This document shows positions 20,772 to 29,853 of a stretch of DNA of 64,000 bases, in pieces (position 1 is the first letter of the stretch; the number at the start of each line of letters is the position of its first letter). A program made the position numbers and the translations under genes. Source of the DNA: an uncultured Alphaproteobacteria bacterium (lineage in GTDB: Bacteria > Pseudomonadota > Alphaproteobacteria > Methylaequorales > Methylaequoraceae); NCBI GenBank assembly GCA_902522465.1, contig CABYVV010000001.1, positions 180,229-244,228 of the forward strand. The letters are read 5' to 3'. The notes below the pieces were generated by a model that worked only from the letters and a program-made list of their open reading frames with translations, searched no databases and was not told where the DNA came from.

Positions 20772-21215
20772 TTGTTCAAAATACAAAAAAAAATTATTTA
20801 TGCAATTGAAGCTGTAATTGATATTGCATTAAATTCAGGACCGAATCCAGTTCAAAATGAAGCTATTGCAAAAAGACAAGGTATTCCCAAACGATATTTA
20901 GAGCAAACACTTCAGTTATTAGTTAAAAATAAAATTTTGATTGGCGCAAGAGGTCCTAAAGGAGGTTATAGTTTGGCTAAAGAAAGACGAAGAATTAAAT
21001 TATCAGATATAATTTATTGTGTTTCTGACGAGGAAAACTCAAGTAAAGGTTTTCAATCAAACCTTTCGCAAATAATAATTATTCCAATTCTAAACGAGAT
21101 AAAGAATAAATGTATAGAAAATTTTAAAGATATTTCTGTTGAAGATATTTGTAAATTAGCAAAAAATAAAAAAATCCAAAAAACAATTTCAAGGAAAGCT
21201 GACTTTGTTATCTAA
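20772..21215 (+). CDS. Rrf2 family transcriptional regulator (CymR-like)
   Basis: Winged-helix regulator with YAIEAVIDIA...QNEAIAKRQGIPKRYLEQTLQLLVKNKILIGARGPKGGYSLAKERRRIKLSDII, the full Rrf2 DNA-binding part. The cluster-binding Cys triad of IscR/NsrR is not present: the scattered cysteines (YCV, KNKC, DIC) do not have that spacing. A cofactor-free, CymR-like mode is plausible because cysK follows directly and the genes overlap by 11 bp. Translation starts at TTG 20772 preceded by AAGGA. Confidence 0.85.
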   Translation: MFKIQKKIIYAIEAVIDIALNSGPNPVQNEAIAKRQGIPKRYLEQTLQLLVKNKILIGARGPKGGYSLAKERRRIKLSDIIYCVSDEENSSKGFQSNLSQIIIIPILNEIKNKCIENFKDISVEDICKLAKNKKIQKTISRKADFVI

Positions 21216-22164
21216 TAGATCTTCAAAAATTTTTGATTCAATAGACCAAACTATTGGAAATACACCAATGATTCGACTAAAAAGTTTAAAGAAAAAGATT
21301 GGTTTCCATGGAAATATTATTGCTAAGCTTGAGTCATTCAATCCATTAGGGTCTGTGAAGGACAGAATAGGTTTAGCAATGATTAATGATGCTGAAAAAA
21401 CAAATAAGGTTAATTCGAAGACCACAATCATAGAACCAACCTCTGGAAATACCGGCATTGCATTAGCTTTTATTTGCGCGTCAAGAGGATATAAATTAAT
21501 CCTCACTATGCCAGATAGTATGTCTTTAGAAAGAAAGAAAATGCTTCAATTTTTAGGAGCACAGTTAATTCTTACACCAAAAAAAAACGGTATGACGGGT
21601 GCGATTAAGAAAGCAAAAGAAATAAATAAAGATATACCTAATAGTGTAATACTTAATCAATTTGAAAATGATTCTAACCCTAACATACATTATAGAACTA
21701 CAGCTGAAGAAATCTGGCTTAGTTGCGAAGGAAAAATTGACTGTTTTATTTCCGGTGTAGGAACTGGAGGAACAATATCTGGTGTTGGGAAATATTTAAA
21801 AGAAAAAAATAAGAATATTAAAATTATTGCAGTCGAGCCAGAAGACTCAGCTGTGATATCTGGTTCTGATCCTGGTGAGCACTTAATTCAAGGAATAGGA
21901 GCTGGATTTTTACCAAAAAATCTAGATCTAAAGTATATTGATAAAGTTTTATCAATCAGTAATAATTCTGCATTTTACTATGCTAGAATTTTAGCAAAAT
22001 TTGAGGGAATTGCAGGTGGAATTTCATCTGGCGCAGCTCTTTCTGCAGCCGTTGAAATAAATGAAGAAGTTATAATGAAAAACAAGAATACAGTTATAAT
22101 TCTTCCTTCTTTTGCAGAGAGATATTTGTCCACACCACTATTTTCAGAGGTTTTGAATGAATAA
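21205..22164 (+). CDS. cysK: Cysteine synthase (O-acetylserine sulfhydrylase)
   Basis: PLP enzyme making cysteine from O-acetylserine and sulfide. IGNTPMIRLKSL, NPLGSVKDRIG (PLP Lys), EPTSGNTGIALA and the phosphate-binding loop GVGTGGTISGVGKYLK are all present. SFAERYLST sits at the end. The start is a TTG inside the end of the Rrf2 gene, so translation is probably coupled. It overlaps the ThiF-like gene by 8 bp. Length is 319, normal. Confidence 0.94.
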   Translation: MLSNRSSKIFDSIDQTIGNTPMIRLKSLKKKIGFHGNIIAKLESFNPLGSVKDRIGLAMINDAEKTNKVNSKTTIIEPTSGNTGIALAFICASRGYKLILTMPDSMSLERKKMLQFLGAQLILTPKKNGMTGAIKKAKEINKDIPNSVILNQFENDSNPNIHYRTTAEEIWLSCEGKIDCFISGVGTGGTISGVGKYLKEKNKNIKIIAVEPEDSAVISGSDPGEHLIQGIGAGFLPKNLDLKYIDKVLSISNNSAFYYARILAKFEGIAGGISSGAALSAAVEINEEVIMKNKNTVIILPSFAERYLSTPLFSEVLNE

Positions 22165-22912
22165 AAGCAATAAAAAATTTTTGGAAAAATACTCTAGACA
22201 AATTATTATGGACCAGGTTGGGATTGAAGGACAGAAGAAAATCTCTAAATCATCAATTTCCATAATTGGTTGCGGTGGTTTAGGGACATCAGCAGCACAA
22301 TACTTGTCAATGAGTGGAATTAACAACTTTACACTTATAGACAATGATTATGTTGATATTACTAATTTAAACAGACAAACACTATTTACCGAGAATGATA
22401 TAGGAAAAAAAAAATCGAAAATTCTTTCAAGAAGAATTATGGAAATTAACAAATCTGTAAATATTAATTCTTATGAAGAAAAAGTTACCTCATCCAACAT
22501 ACAAAAATTCATAAATAAAAATTCTATTGTTTTAGATTGTACCGATAATTTTGAATCAAGATTGTTAATAAATAAGTACTGTCATTACAATCAAAAAATT
22601 TTAATTTCTGCCGCAATTCAAAATTTTGATATTCAGGCTTTTATTTTGGCCTCATGGCTGCATAAAAAAAACCCTTGCTATAAATGTATCTTTCCAGAAT
22701 TAATAAATGACAATGAAGCTAGCTGTGATGAAATGGGGATTATAGCTTCAGTTGCTGGACTAGCTGGGATTATTCAGGCCAACTTAACTTTAAACTTTAT
22801 TCTTGGACTAAGAGAAAATTTTAGAGAATTTATCCTGGTAGATTGCATAAATTTTGATATTAAAAAAATCTTAGTGAGTAAGAACAAAGTTTGTAAAGTT
22901 TGCAATAGTTAG
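22157..22912 (+). CDS. ThiF/MoeB/HesA family adenylyltransferase
   Basis: E1-like enzyme that adenylates the C-terminal glycine of a ubiquitin-like sulfur carrier. The ATP site IIGCGGLGTSAAQYLSMSG, the Arg finger in NLNRQTLF and the Asp in LDCTDNFESR are present. Zinc ligands are CYKC and CKVC. There is no fused rhodanese domain. The partner may be MoaD, ThiS or a CysO-like carrier; sitting behind cysK favours a sulfur-assimilation link, but that is inference. It converges on the dehydrogenase gene one base away. Confidence 0.85.
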   Translation: MNKSNKKFLEKYSRQIIMDQVGIEGQKKISKSSISIIGCGGLGTSAAQYLSMSGINNFTLIDNDYVDITNLNRQTLFTENDIGKKKSKILSRRIMEINKSVNINSYEEKVTSSNIQKFINKNSIVLDCTDNFESRLLINKYCHYNQKILISAAIQNFDIQAFILASWLHKKNPCYKCIFPELINDNEASCDEMGIIASVAGLAGIIQANLTLNFILGLRENFREFILVDCINFDIKKILVSKNKVCKVCNS

Positions 22913-22913
22913 A

Positions 22914-23900
22914 TTAGTCGAAGAAAGGTTTTTTAACCAGATCTGGTGGGGTCCTCCCTTTTGCAAAAAATTGAATGTTTTTTATAACTCTTTCACCCAT
23001 AGCCTCACGACTTTCTAAAGTAGCTGAACTTATATGAGGTAAAAGAACAACATTTTGCGATTCAAGCAGACTAGGAGTAATTTGTGGTTCATGTTCAAAA
23101 ACATCAAGACCAGCTCCTCCAATCCTTTTCCTATAAAGAAGAACTGCTAAAGCTTGTTCATCAATAATCTCACCTCTGGATGTATTTATAATAATACAAT
23201 TTTTCTTTAAAAGTTTTAATCTTTTCTTTGATAAAAGATGAAAAGTCTCAGGCGTATATGGACAATGGATTGAAATAATATCTGATATTGAAATCATCAA
23301 ATCAAGGTCCGAAAAATATTTTGCAGAATATTGTTTTTCGATAGATTTGCTTAGACGTTTTCTATTATGATAGAGAATTTTGCCGCCAATAACCTTTAAT
23401 CTGTGAGCAACTGCGCAGCCAATTCTTCCCATACCAATAATACCTATATTTTGCCCTTTTATTCTTTTTCCCATGGTTTCACTTGGCCCCCAGCCTGACC
23501 AGTTTCCTGTTAATAATTTTTTTTGAGCATCTATTACTTTTCTACTAATCATTAGTATCATTGTCAGAACTAGATCAGCAGTATCTTCTGTAAGGACATC
23601 TGGTGTATTAGTTACCAGAATATTGTTTTCATTTGCAGTTACTAAGTCAAGATTATCAACCCCGTTTCCGAAATTAGCTATTAATTTTAATTTTTTACCT
23701 GACTTTATAATTGATCCGTCTATCGTATCTGAAACACATGGAACAAGAATGTCTACATTTTGTATTTTCTTCTTAAGCTCACTGTAAGAAAGTCTTCTAT
23801 CGGATTTGTTATCAATGACCTTAAAATTTTGTTTTAATTTTTTTTCTATCTTTTCTGGTAATTTTCTTGTAATGAGAATTATGAAATTATTCGATGTCAT
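22914..23900 (-). CDS. D-2-hydroxyacid dehydrogenase (glyoxylate reductase-like)
   Basis: NAD(P)-dependent dehydrogenase of about 328 residues from the ATG at 23900. The Rossmann motif GIIGMGRIGCAVAHRL, the catalytic Arg in NTSRGEIID, the Glu in DVFEHEPQ and the His in LLPHISSATLE are all there. NFGNGVDNLDL fits the glyoxylate/hydroxypyruvate reductase group. The track start at 23957 extends into the divergent SH3 gene. ATG 23900 gives MTSNNFIILITRKLP. The two genes still overlap head-to-head by about 20 bp. Confidence 0.88.
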   Translation of the reverse strand: MTSNNFIILITRKLPEKIEKKLKQNFKVIDNKSDRRLSYSELKKKIQNVDILVPCVSDTIDGSIIKSGKKLKLIANFGNGVDNLDLVTANENNILVTNTPDVLTEDTADLVLTMILMISRKVIDAQKKLLTGNWSGWGPSETMGKRIKGQNIGIIGMGRIGCAVAHRLKVIGGKILYHNRKRLSKSIEKQYSAKYFSDLDLMISISDIISIHCPYTPETFHLLSKKRLKLLKKNCIIINTSRGEIIDEQALAVLLYRKRIGGAGLDVFEHEPQITPSLLESQNVVLLPHISSATLESREAMGERVIKNIQFFAKGRTPPDLVKKPFFD

Positions 23901-24354
23901 AAAAATTATTTTTTTTTTTTCTTTCTTTTGTACGTTATTAAATATATCACCAAACAACGCTAGATCTGAAATAAAAAATAAATTTATGACTACAAAATAT
24001 AATGAAGTAAACGTACGTAATGGACCAGGATTAAATCATCTCAAAGTTTATAAGATTTTTAGGAAGGGTTATCCACTAAAAGTGACTAAAGAGTTTGAAA
24101 ACTGGAAAAAAGTGTCAGACTACAGAAGAGAATTAGGATGGGTCTCAAATTCTCAGTTAACAGAAAAAAAAAGTGTTATTGTGACTATAGAAGAGGATTT
24201 TATTTTTAAATTTCCTGATGAAGAATCAAAAAAAATTGCTGTTGCCAAAAAAGATTTTATCTTGAAATGTGAAAGGTGTGAAAATGCTTGGTGTCTAGTT
24301 GATGAAATGAAAATTAAAGGTTGGGTAAGAAAAAAATCTGTATGGGGGTTTTAA
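23881..24354 (+). CDS. Secreted protein with tandem bacterial SH3 domains
   Basis: From ATG 23881 (MKLFDVIKIIFFFSFFCTLLNISP) the protein begins with a signal peptide; ATG 23872 is an alternative. The first SH3b unit reads YNEVNVRNGPGLNHLKVYKIFRKGYPLKVTKEFENWKKVSDYRRELGWVSNSQL. A second, more diverged unit contains WCLVDEMKIKGWVRKKSVWG. Such SH3-like pairs are common in alphaproteobacterial periplasmic proteins and may bind cell wall. Its 5' end overlaps the divergent dehydrogenase gene. Confidence 0.82.
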   Translation: MKLFDVIKIIFFFSFFCTLLNISPNNARSEIKNKFMTTKYNEVNVRNGPGLNHLKVYKIFRKGYPLKVTKEFENWKKVSDYRRELGWVSNSQLTEKKSVIVTIEEDFIFKFPDEESKKIAVAKKDFILKCERCENAWCLVDEMKIKGWVRKKSVWGF

Positions 24355-24369
24355 TATCAAAGATAAGAT

Positions 24370-24786
24370 TCATTCTTCTATTATATTAATAACCACATCA
24401 ACAGATTTAAATCTTTTTCCTTTTGGCAACTTCGGCAATTTGGATATCGTTAAATAATCCTCCTTTATGTCAATCAATTGCTCCGAGTTTTGACAGTAGA
24501 AATGATGATGGTCTCTTAAGTTCGTATCAAAGTAAACTTTATCACTAGACGTTTTAACTACCTTAATGATTCCGTTATCTTTGAATTGATTAAGACAATT
24601 ATATACTGTAGCTAATGATACTTTTATTTTTTTGCGATTAACTTCATGATAGACCTCTTCGGCTGTAAAGTGAGCAGGACCATTCCTAAACAGTATTTTG
24701 ATCAAATTAAGCCTTTGGTTTGTAGCTTTAAGTGGCGACTTTTTAAGAAGTTCTAGTGCGTTTTTTATATATAGGTTATTATTCAT
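24370..24786 (-). CDS. irr: Iron response regulator Irr (Fur family)
   Basis: The 138-residue protein has the Fur-type winged helix (KATNQRLNLIKILF, FTAEEVYHEVNRKKIKVSLATVYNCLNQF), then YFDTNLRDHHHFYCQNSEQLIDI and the C-terminal ISKLPKLPKGKRFKSVDVVINI. VSLATVYN, the HHH run and the P-x-GxxxxxVDVVI tail are typical of Irr and distinguish it from true Fur. Irr senses haem status and controls iron genes in alphaproteobacteria. It is 15 bp from the nitronate monooxygenase-like gene upstream. Confidence 0.88.
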   Translation of the reverse strand: MNNNLYIKNALELLKKSPLKATNQRLNLIKILFRNGPAHFTAEEVYHEVNRKKIKVSLATVYNCLNQFKDNGIIKVVKTSSDKVYFDTNLRDHHHFYCQNSEQLIDIKEDYLTISKLPKLPKGKRFKSVDVVINIIEE

Positions 24787-24801
24787 AAATCCAATTTAAA
24801 G

Positions 24802-26202
24802 TTATAATCCCTTCGTTATTCTGTCAACCAATTGATTTACTTTTGGAATAAATCCCCCTCTATAAAACGGATCTAAAGCAAACCTATAAACAGAATGTCC
24901 TGCAAACATTAGTTGATTTTCTATATTAGAAATTCCATGACTTATATTCTGAAGAGTCTTTTGTATGCAGAACGATCTAGGATCTGCTTTTTTTCCTGTT
25001 GTTCCTGTTTCTCCCTGAGACCAGTTACTAAATAAACATTGAGACAAACAACCCATACAGTCAATTTGATCTTTAACTATTTGGCTTGCCTTTTTGATTG
25101 TAACCCAAATTAATGTGTCATTGGGAGTTGTCATTGGTTTAGAAAACCCTTTTTTTATCCATTCCACTATTTTAGATTTATCTGAGTGTTTCACGTAAAA
25201 TGCTCTCTTTCTAGGACCTATCTCTATTTTTTGATTAAATTCATTTGTTTGTTCTTTAAGAAATGGTGTCTGCCTCTGCGATCTCTCTTCTAGTTCTTGG
25301 AGAAAATCATTCTTAACCGCTGATGAGTAGAACCCTGTAGGACTAAATTTATGTAGACTGACTTCTCCTTTTTTAATTGTTAACAGTCTCTTTTTCCAAG
25401 CATCTGGAATAGGACTCTCTTTTGTTAAAAGAGGCCGAGTACCAAATTGAAAAGCTATCTTCCCTATTTCTGGATTATTTATCCAGTCTTCCCACTCAGA
25501 TAGATTCCAAACTCCTCCTGCCATAATTATTGGAATATGTTCTAAATTAAATTCATTCATCAAAGATCTAAGATCCTTTACTCTCGGATAAGGTGGCTGA
25601 GGAGACAATGGATCCTCACTATTAGATAAACCATTGTGTCCGCCTGCGAGCCATGGATCCTCATAGACGACTCCTCCTAGATAATCTGCTGTTTTTCTAT
25701 AAGATCTCTTCCATAAAGCATTAAAGGCTCTTGCTGATGAAACAATAGGATAATAATAAATACCAAATTTAGCTGCAATTTCTGATAATTTATATGGCAT
25801 ACCAGCACCACATGTTACACCATCTATTATACTTCCTGCCTTTTCAAGAGTTCTTGTCAAGATTTCTTCAGCAGCTGCCATTTCCCATAAAATATTAATA
25901 TGTATTGGAGCTTTGTTTCCAGCAATATCTCTTGCAATTTTTGCTTGCTCAATTGCTCCTGACACTGAAAAGTCGACCAGTTCTCTGTGTCTTGCTGATC
26001 TTGTTTTTTCCTTATAAACCTGGGGGATAAGATTTCCTTGTTCATCATACGAATCAGCATTGACTCCAGAGAAAGTTCCTACCCCTCCTGCTTTTGCCCA
26101 GGCTCCTGAGCTTTCCCCACTACTAACAGCAATACCTTTACCGCCCTCAATCAGAGGGAGAGATTCCTTCCCTGATAAAATAATAGAGTCTATTTTTTTC
26201 AT
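24802..26202 (-). CDS. Nitronate monooxygenase family flavoprotein
   Basis: The 466-residue TIM-barrel FMN protein belongs to the 2-nitropropane dioxygenase/NMO superfamily. Visible elements are GAWAKAGGVGTFSGV at the N-terminus, GVTCGAGMPYKL, GGVVYEDPWLAGGHNG (flavin/substrate loop) and IPIIMAGGVW. The longer C-terminal part contains a Cys-containing DCMGCLSQCLF segment not found in short NMOs. The physiological substrate is unknown for this long subgroup. It is followed by irr and sits 1 bp after pnp. Confidence 0.8.
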   Translation of the reverse strand: MKKIDSIILSGKESLPLIEGGKGIAVSSGESSGAWAKAGGVGTFSGVNADSYDEQGNLIPQVYKEKTRSARHRELVDFSVSGAIEQAKIARDIAGNKAPIHINILWEMAAAEEILTRTLEKAGSIIDGVTCGAGMPYKLSEIAAKFGIYYYPIVSSARAFNALWKRSYRKTADYLGGVVYEDPWLAGGHNGLSNSEDPLSPQPPYPRVKDLRSLMNEFNLEHIPIIMAGGVWNLSEWEDWINNPEIGKIAFQFGTRPLLTKESPIPDAWKKRLLTIKKGEVSLHKFSPTGFYSSAVKNDFLQELEERSQRQTPFLKEQTNEFNQKIEIGPRKRAFYVKHSDKSKIVEWIKKGFSKPMTTPNDTLIWVTIKKASQIVKDQIDCMGCLSQCLFSNWSQGETGTTGKKADPRSFCIQKTLQNISHGISNIENQLMFAGHSVYRFALDPFYRGGFIPKVNQLVDRITKGL

Positions 26203-26203
26203 T

Positions 26204-28273
26204 TTAAACGTCTTTGATACTTAATTTTACTTTTCCTCTATCATCCACTCCAATGACTTTTACTTTAACAACATCTCCTTCTTTAACAACATCTGTTGTT
26301 TTTTCAACTCTTTCATTTTTAAGTTGACTTATATGTACTAGACCATCTCTACTACCCATAAAGTTTACAAAAGCACCGAAGTCCGTTGTTTTAACAACTT
26401 TTCCTTCATATATTTTTCCAACCTCAGGTTCAGCAACTATGTCATTAATCATGTCATTAGCTAAATTACTTTCCGTAGATTTAGATGCAAAAATTGTCAC
26501 AATTCCATCATCGTCAATTTCAACTTTAGCCCCCGATTTCTCACAAATATCTTTTATTACCTTACCCCCTGATCCAATTACTTCTCTTATTTTAGATTTG
26601 TCTATTTTAATTTTAATAATTTGTGGAGTATTTGATTTTGTCTCTGAACGTGGTTTTTTTAAGACTTTGTTCATTTCATTCAATATATGAATTCGAGCGT
26701 CATACGCCTTGGAAAGTGATTCTTCCATGATCTCTTCAGTAATACCATTCACTTTAATATCCATTTGCAATGATGTGATGCCGTTTTCTGTTCCAGCAAC
26801 TTTAAAATCCATGTCACCTAGGTGATCTTCATCTCCCAAGATATCAGTTAAAACCACAAATTCATTATCTTCTTTTATTAATCCCATAGCAATTCCCGCC
26901 ACAGGTTTTTCAAGGGGAACACCCGCATCCATTAATGCAAGAGAGGAACCACAAACTGTAGCCATAGATGATGAACCATTAGATTCTGTAATCTCTGATA
27001 CAACTCTTACTGTATAGGGAAATTCTTTTGCTTTTTTTAATACTGGGTTAATTGCTCTCCAAGCTAGTTTTCCATGACCAACCTCTCTTCGACCTGTAGA
27101 TCCAATTCTTCCAACTTCATTAACTGAAAACGGTGGAAAATTATAATGTAGCATAAATTTTTCCTTCGAGTCGCCATCTAATGTATCTAAGAGTTGTTCA
27201 TCGGATGTTGTTCCTAATGTAGTTGTCACAAGAGCTTGAGTTTCTCCCCTTGTAAACAAGGCGCTTCCATGCACATCTCCCAATAAGTCAACTCTTACGT
27301 CAATACTTCTTACGTCATCAAGCCCTCTTCCATCGATCCTCTGCTTTGTTTTTAATATCGAAGACCTCACGATGTCTTTTTCAATTTTTTTTATCTGATC
27401 TTTGAAGGCTGGTTCCTCATCTGCATCTGGTTTAAATGATTCAATGATTTGTTTCCTTTTTTCATTTAATGATTCGTTTCTTTTTTTCTTTTCTTTAATT
27501 TTATAAGAAGAAGATAATTCCTTGTTTGTCATATCTTGTAATTTTTTTAAATAGTCAGGTTTACTTTTTTCTGGTATTTGCCATGAATCTTTTGCTGCTA
27601 TCTCTGCTAACTCTATTATTTTATCAATAACACATTGGAATTCTTTAAAACCGAACTGGACAGCTCCAAGCATAATTTTTTCGTCAAGTTGATTTGCCTC
27701 TGATTCAACCATTAAGACACCATCTCTAGTTCCAGCGACCACTAAATCAAGTTCACTGTCTTTTTGTTCGTCCTTTGTAGGATTTAATATGTATTCTCCA
27801 TCCATATATCCGACTCTAGCGCACGCTAGAGGCCCTAAAAATGGTAGACCTGAAATTGTAATTGCTGCTGAAGCACCAATCATTGCACAAATAGAAGGAT
27901 CATTTTCACCATCATAATTTATAACTGTGCAGATTACTTGAGTTTCATTCTTAAAATCGCCGTGAAACAGCGGTCTTATTGGTCTGTCAATTAATCTAGA
28001 GCTTAGAATTTCATTTTCAGACGGTCGTCCTTCTCTTTTAAAAAATCCTCCAGGTATTTTTCCCGCAGAATATGCTTTCTCTATGTAATGTACTGACAAA
28101 GGAAAGAAGTCATTGCCATTATCTGATTCTCGTGACGCTGTAACTGTACAAAGAACAACAGTTCCTCCCAAAGTACATGTTACCGCACCATCTGCTTGTC
28201 TGGCTACCAAACCAGTCTCTAATTTAAGAGAAAGACCCTTCCAGTCTAACTCAACAGTTGAAATATTAAACAT
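26204..28273 (-). CDS. pnp: Polyribonucleotide nucleotidyltransferase (PNPase)
   Basis: Phosphorolytic 3'-5' exoribonuclease of the degradosome, 689 residues. Two RNase PH cores are seen ([31 protein letters not shown] and the second core with ALVTTTLGT and [29 protein letters not shown]). A KH domain ([22 protein letters not shown]) and a C-terminal S1 domain ([34 protein letters not shown]) complete it. AAGGAGAT precedes the ATG. It follows rpsO by 20 bp, as in most proteobacteria. Confidence 0.97.
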   Translation of the reverse strand: MFNISTVELDWKGLSLKLETGLVARQADGAVTCTLGGTVVLCTVTASRESDNGNDFFPLSVHYIEKAYSAGKIPGGFFKREGRPSENEILSSRLIDRPIRPLFHGDFKNETQVICTVINYDGENDPSICAMIGASAAITISGLPFLGPLACARVGYMDGEYILNPTKDEQKDSELDLVVAGTRDGVLMVESEANQLDEKIMLGAVQFGFKEFQCVIDKIIELAEIAAKDSWQIPEKSKPDYLKKLQDMTNKELSSSYKIKEKKKRNESLNEKRKQIIESFKPDADEEPAFKDQIKKIEKDIVRSSILKTKQRIDGRGLDDVRSIDVRVDLLGDVHGSALFTRGETQALVTTTLGTTSDEQLLDTLDGDSKEKFMLHYNFPPFSVNEVGRIGSTGRREVGHGKLAWRAINPVLKKAKEFPYTVRVVSEITESNGSSSMATVCGSSLALMDAGVPLEKPVAGIAMGLIKEDNEFVVLTDILGDEDHLGDMDFKVAGTENGITSLQMDIKVNGITEEIMEESLSKAYDARIHILNEMNKVLKKPRSETKSNTPQIIKIKIDKSKIREVIGSGGKVIKDICEKSGAKVEIDDDGIVTIFASKSTESNLANDMINDIVAEPEVGKIYEGKVVKTTDFGAFVNFMGSRDGLVHISQLKNERVEKTTDVVKEGDVVKVKVIGVDDRGKVKLSIKDV

Positions 28274-28293
28274 TTTCTATCTCCTTGAACTGC

Positions 28294-28539
28294 CTAACGC
28301 CTTAGACCAAGAGATTTTATGATTGACTCGTATCTTTCATTGCTTTTGGTTTTCAAATAACTCAAAAGTTTTTTTCTTTTTCCTACAAGCTTCATCAAAC
28401 CTCTTCTAGTATTATGATCTTTTTTGTTAGATTTAAGATGTTCTGTTAAATTCTTAATTCTTTCTGAAAATATTGAAATTTGACTTTCACTGCTCCCAAC
28501 ATTTTGTTTTTCAGTTTTGTTGTTTAATGCTTTGTTCAT
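28294..28539 (-). CDS. rpsO: 30S ribosomal protein uS15
   Basis: The core [57 protein letters not shown] is unmistakable. S15 binds the central domain of 16S rRNA. The N-terminus is odd: the usual helix and DTGSPE element are replaced by a short stretch ending [11 protein letters not shown] use the ATG at 28539 (AGGA seven bases upstream), which gives 81 residues against the usual 89. The track uses the TTG at 28545. It lies between truB and pnp as expected. Confidence 0.93.
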   Translation of the reverse strand: MNKALNNKTEKQNVGSSESQISIFSERIKNLTEHLKSNKKDHNTRRGLMKLVGKRKKLLSYLKTKSNERYESIIKSLGLRR

Positions 28540-28583
28540 TCTCAATTCCTGAATCTTTATTAAATTATTTTAATAGCATGTGG

Positions 28584-29489
28584 TTATATATGGGAAATGA
28601 ATAATTTCTTTGGTTGAAAATTATTTTTTTCAACACAACCGACTGCGACAAGCTGGCTTTCATATTTTGCAAAGACAATATTTTTGTCCATCTTAAAAGC
28701 AGTTGATTCTTCATTCATCTCTATATAGTTTCCTGTTAAAACTTTTTTAACTTGCTTATAGTCCAAGTTGAGGTAGTTATTACAATGAAAAAAAACGTCA
28801 ATCGGATGTACAAGTTTAACTAGGTCATCACTATGCACTAAACTCAATAAATAATCCAGTGAAATAAGTTTTTTATTACAATCACCAAAACCCACTCTTC
28901 GTAATTCGGTTAACATTCCAATTGTTCCTAAAGATTGTGCAATAGTTTCAGCTAAACTTCTAACATATGTTCCCGAACTACACTCTAAATAAAAAAAAGC
29001 TTTTTCATTAGATATCTTTTTCAAAAATTTTAATTCTTTTATCCTTACTTTTCTTTTTTTTAGTTTAAATGGAATATTTTTTCTCGCTAAGTCATAAGCT
29101 CTAAATCCATTTATTTTTACGGATGAAAATTTTGGAGGTGTTTGTTCTATTTCACCAATAAAATTTTTCAAACAAAATTTAATTTCCTGATCAGTAGGAA
29201 AACAATTTTTCTTTTCAATTATCTTTCCTTCAGAATCAGCTGTATCTGTTTTAACTCCCCAATGTATCGCAAACAAATATTTTTTATTTTCCTTTTCTAC
29301 AAAGCTTATGACTTTTGTTGCTTTTCCAATTGCAACAGGTAAAAAACCTGAGGCCAGTGGATCCAAGGTTCCAACATAACCACCCTTTTTATTTTTAACG
29401 ATTCTTTTAATTTTCTGTAGCACAAAATTTGATGAGACCCCTACAGGCTTATCTACAAAAATCCAACCATCAATTAGATTACTTTCCAT
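28584..29489 (-). CDS. truB: tRNA pseudouridine(55) synthase
   Basis: TruB makes pseudouridine 55 in the T loop of tRNAs. GTLDPLASGFLPVAIGKATK has the catalytic Asp. YLFAIHWGVKTDTADSEG, QTPPKFSSVKINGFRAYDLAR and SSGTYVRSLAETIA follow in the normal order. A short PUA-like C-terminal part is present. Its start overlaps the rbfA stop by 11 bp. Confidence 0.95.
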   Translation of the reverse strand: MESNLIDGWIFVDKPVGVSSNFVLQKIKRIVKNKKGGYVGTLDPLASGFLPVAIGKATKVISFVEKENKKYLFAIHWGVKTDTADSEGKIIEKKNCFPTDQEIKFCLKNFIGEIEQTPPKFSSVKINGFRAYDLARKNIPFKLKKRKVRIKELKFLKKISNEKAFFYLECSSGTYVRSLAETIAQSLGTIGMLTELRRVGFGDCNKKLISLDYLLSLVHSDDLVKLVHPIDVFFHCNNYLNLDYKQVKKVLTGNYIEMNEESTAFKMDKNIVFAKYESQLVAVGCVEKNNFQPKKLFISHI

Positions 29490-29853
29490 GTTCGGTTTTC
29501 TTCATTTTATTCTTTAAAACTTCAAACCTAAGCTTCGGCGTATATCTAAGTTCTATCTTACTAGAAAATTCTTTCCTGATTTTAACTGAATTATACTCGA
29601 TTGTTTTAAGAATCTCTTCGTGGTTATTTTGGGTATCATTATTTAGTGTATCTATATAAACTGTTACGGTTTTACCGTCTCCAGACAAAAAAATATTAGA
29701 AACTGACAAGAATACTATTTTACCATCTGAGTCATAAAAATTTTGAGTTAAAAAAACCTCTGCTAGAGTTCTTCTAATTAAAGAAGAAATTTTGTCAATT
29801 CTTGATTTTTTTTTTTCTTCCTTAATTTTTTCTAAACTAAGGTTTTTTTTCAT
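29479..29853 (-). CDS. rbfA: Ribosome-binding factor A
   Basis: Small KH-like protein of 124 residues that helps mature the 16S rRNA 5' end. SLIRRTLAEVFL near the N-terminus and LSGDGKTVTVYIDTL...IRKEFSSKIELRYTPKLRFEV at the C-terminus fit RbfA. It lies between infB (17 bp overlap) and truB (11 bp overlap), its usual place in the nusA-infB operon. Confidence 0.92.
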   Translation of the reverse strand: MKKNLSLEKIKEEKKKSRIDKISSLIRRTLAEVFLTQNFYDSDGKIVFLSVSNIFLSGDGKTVTVYIDTLNNDTQNNHEEILKTIEYNSVKIRKEFSSKIELRYTPKLRFEVLKNKMKKTEHGK

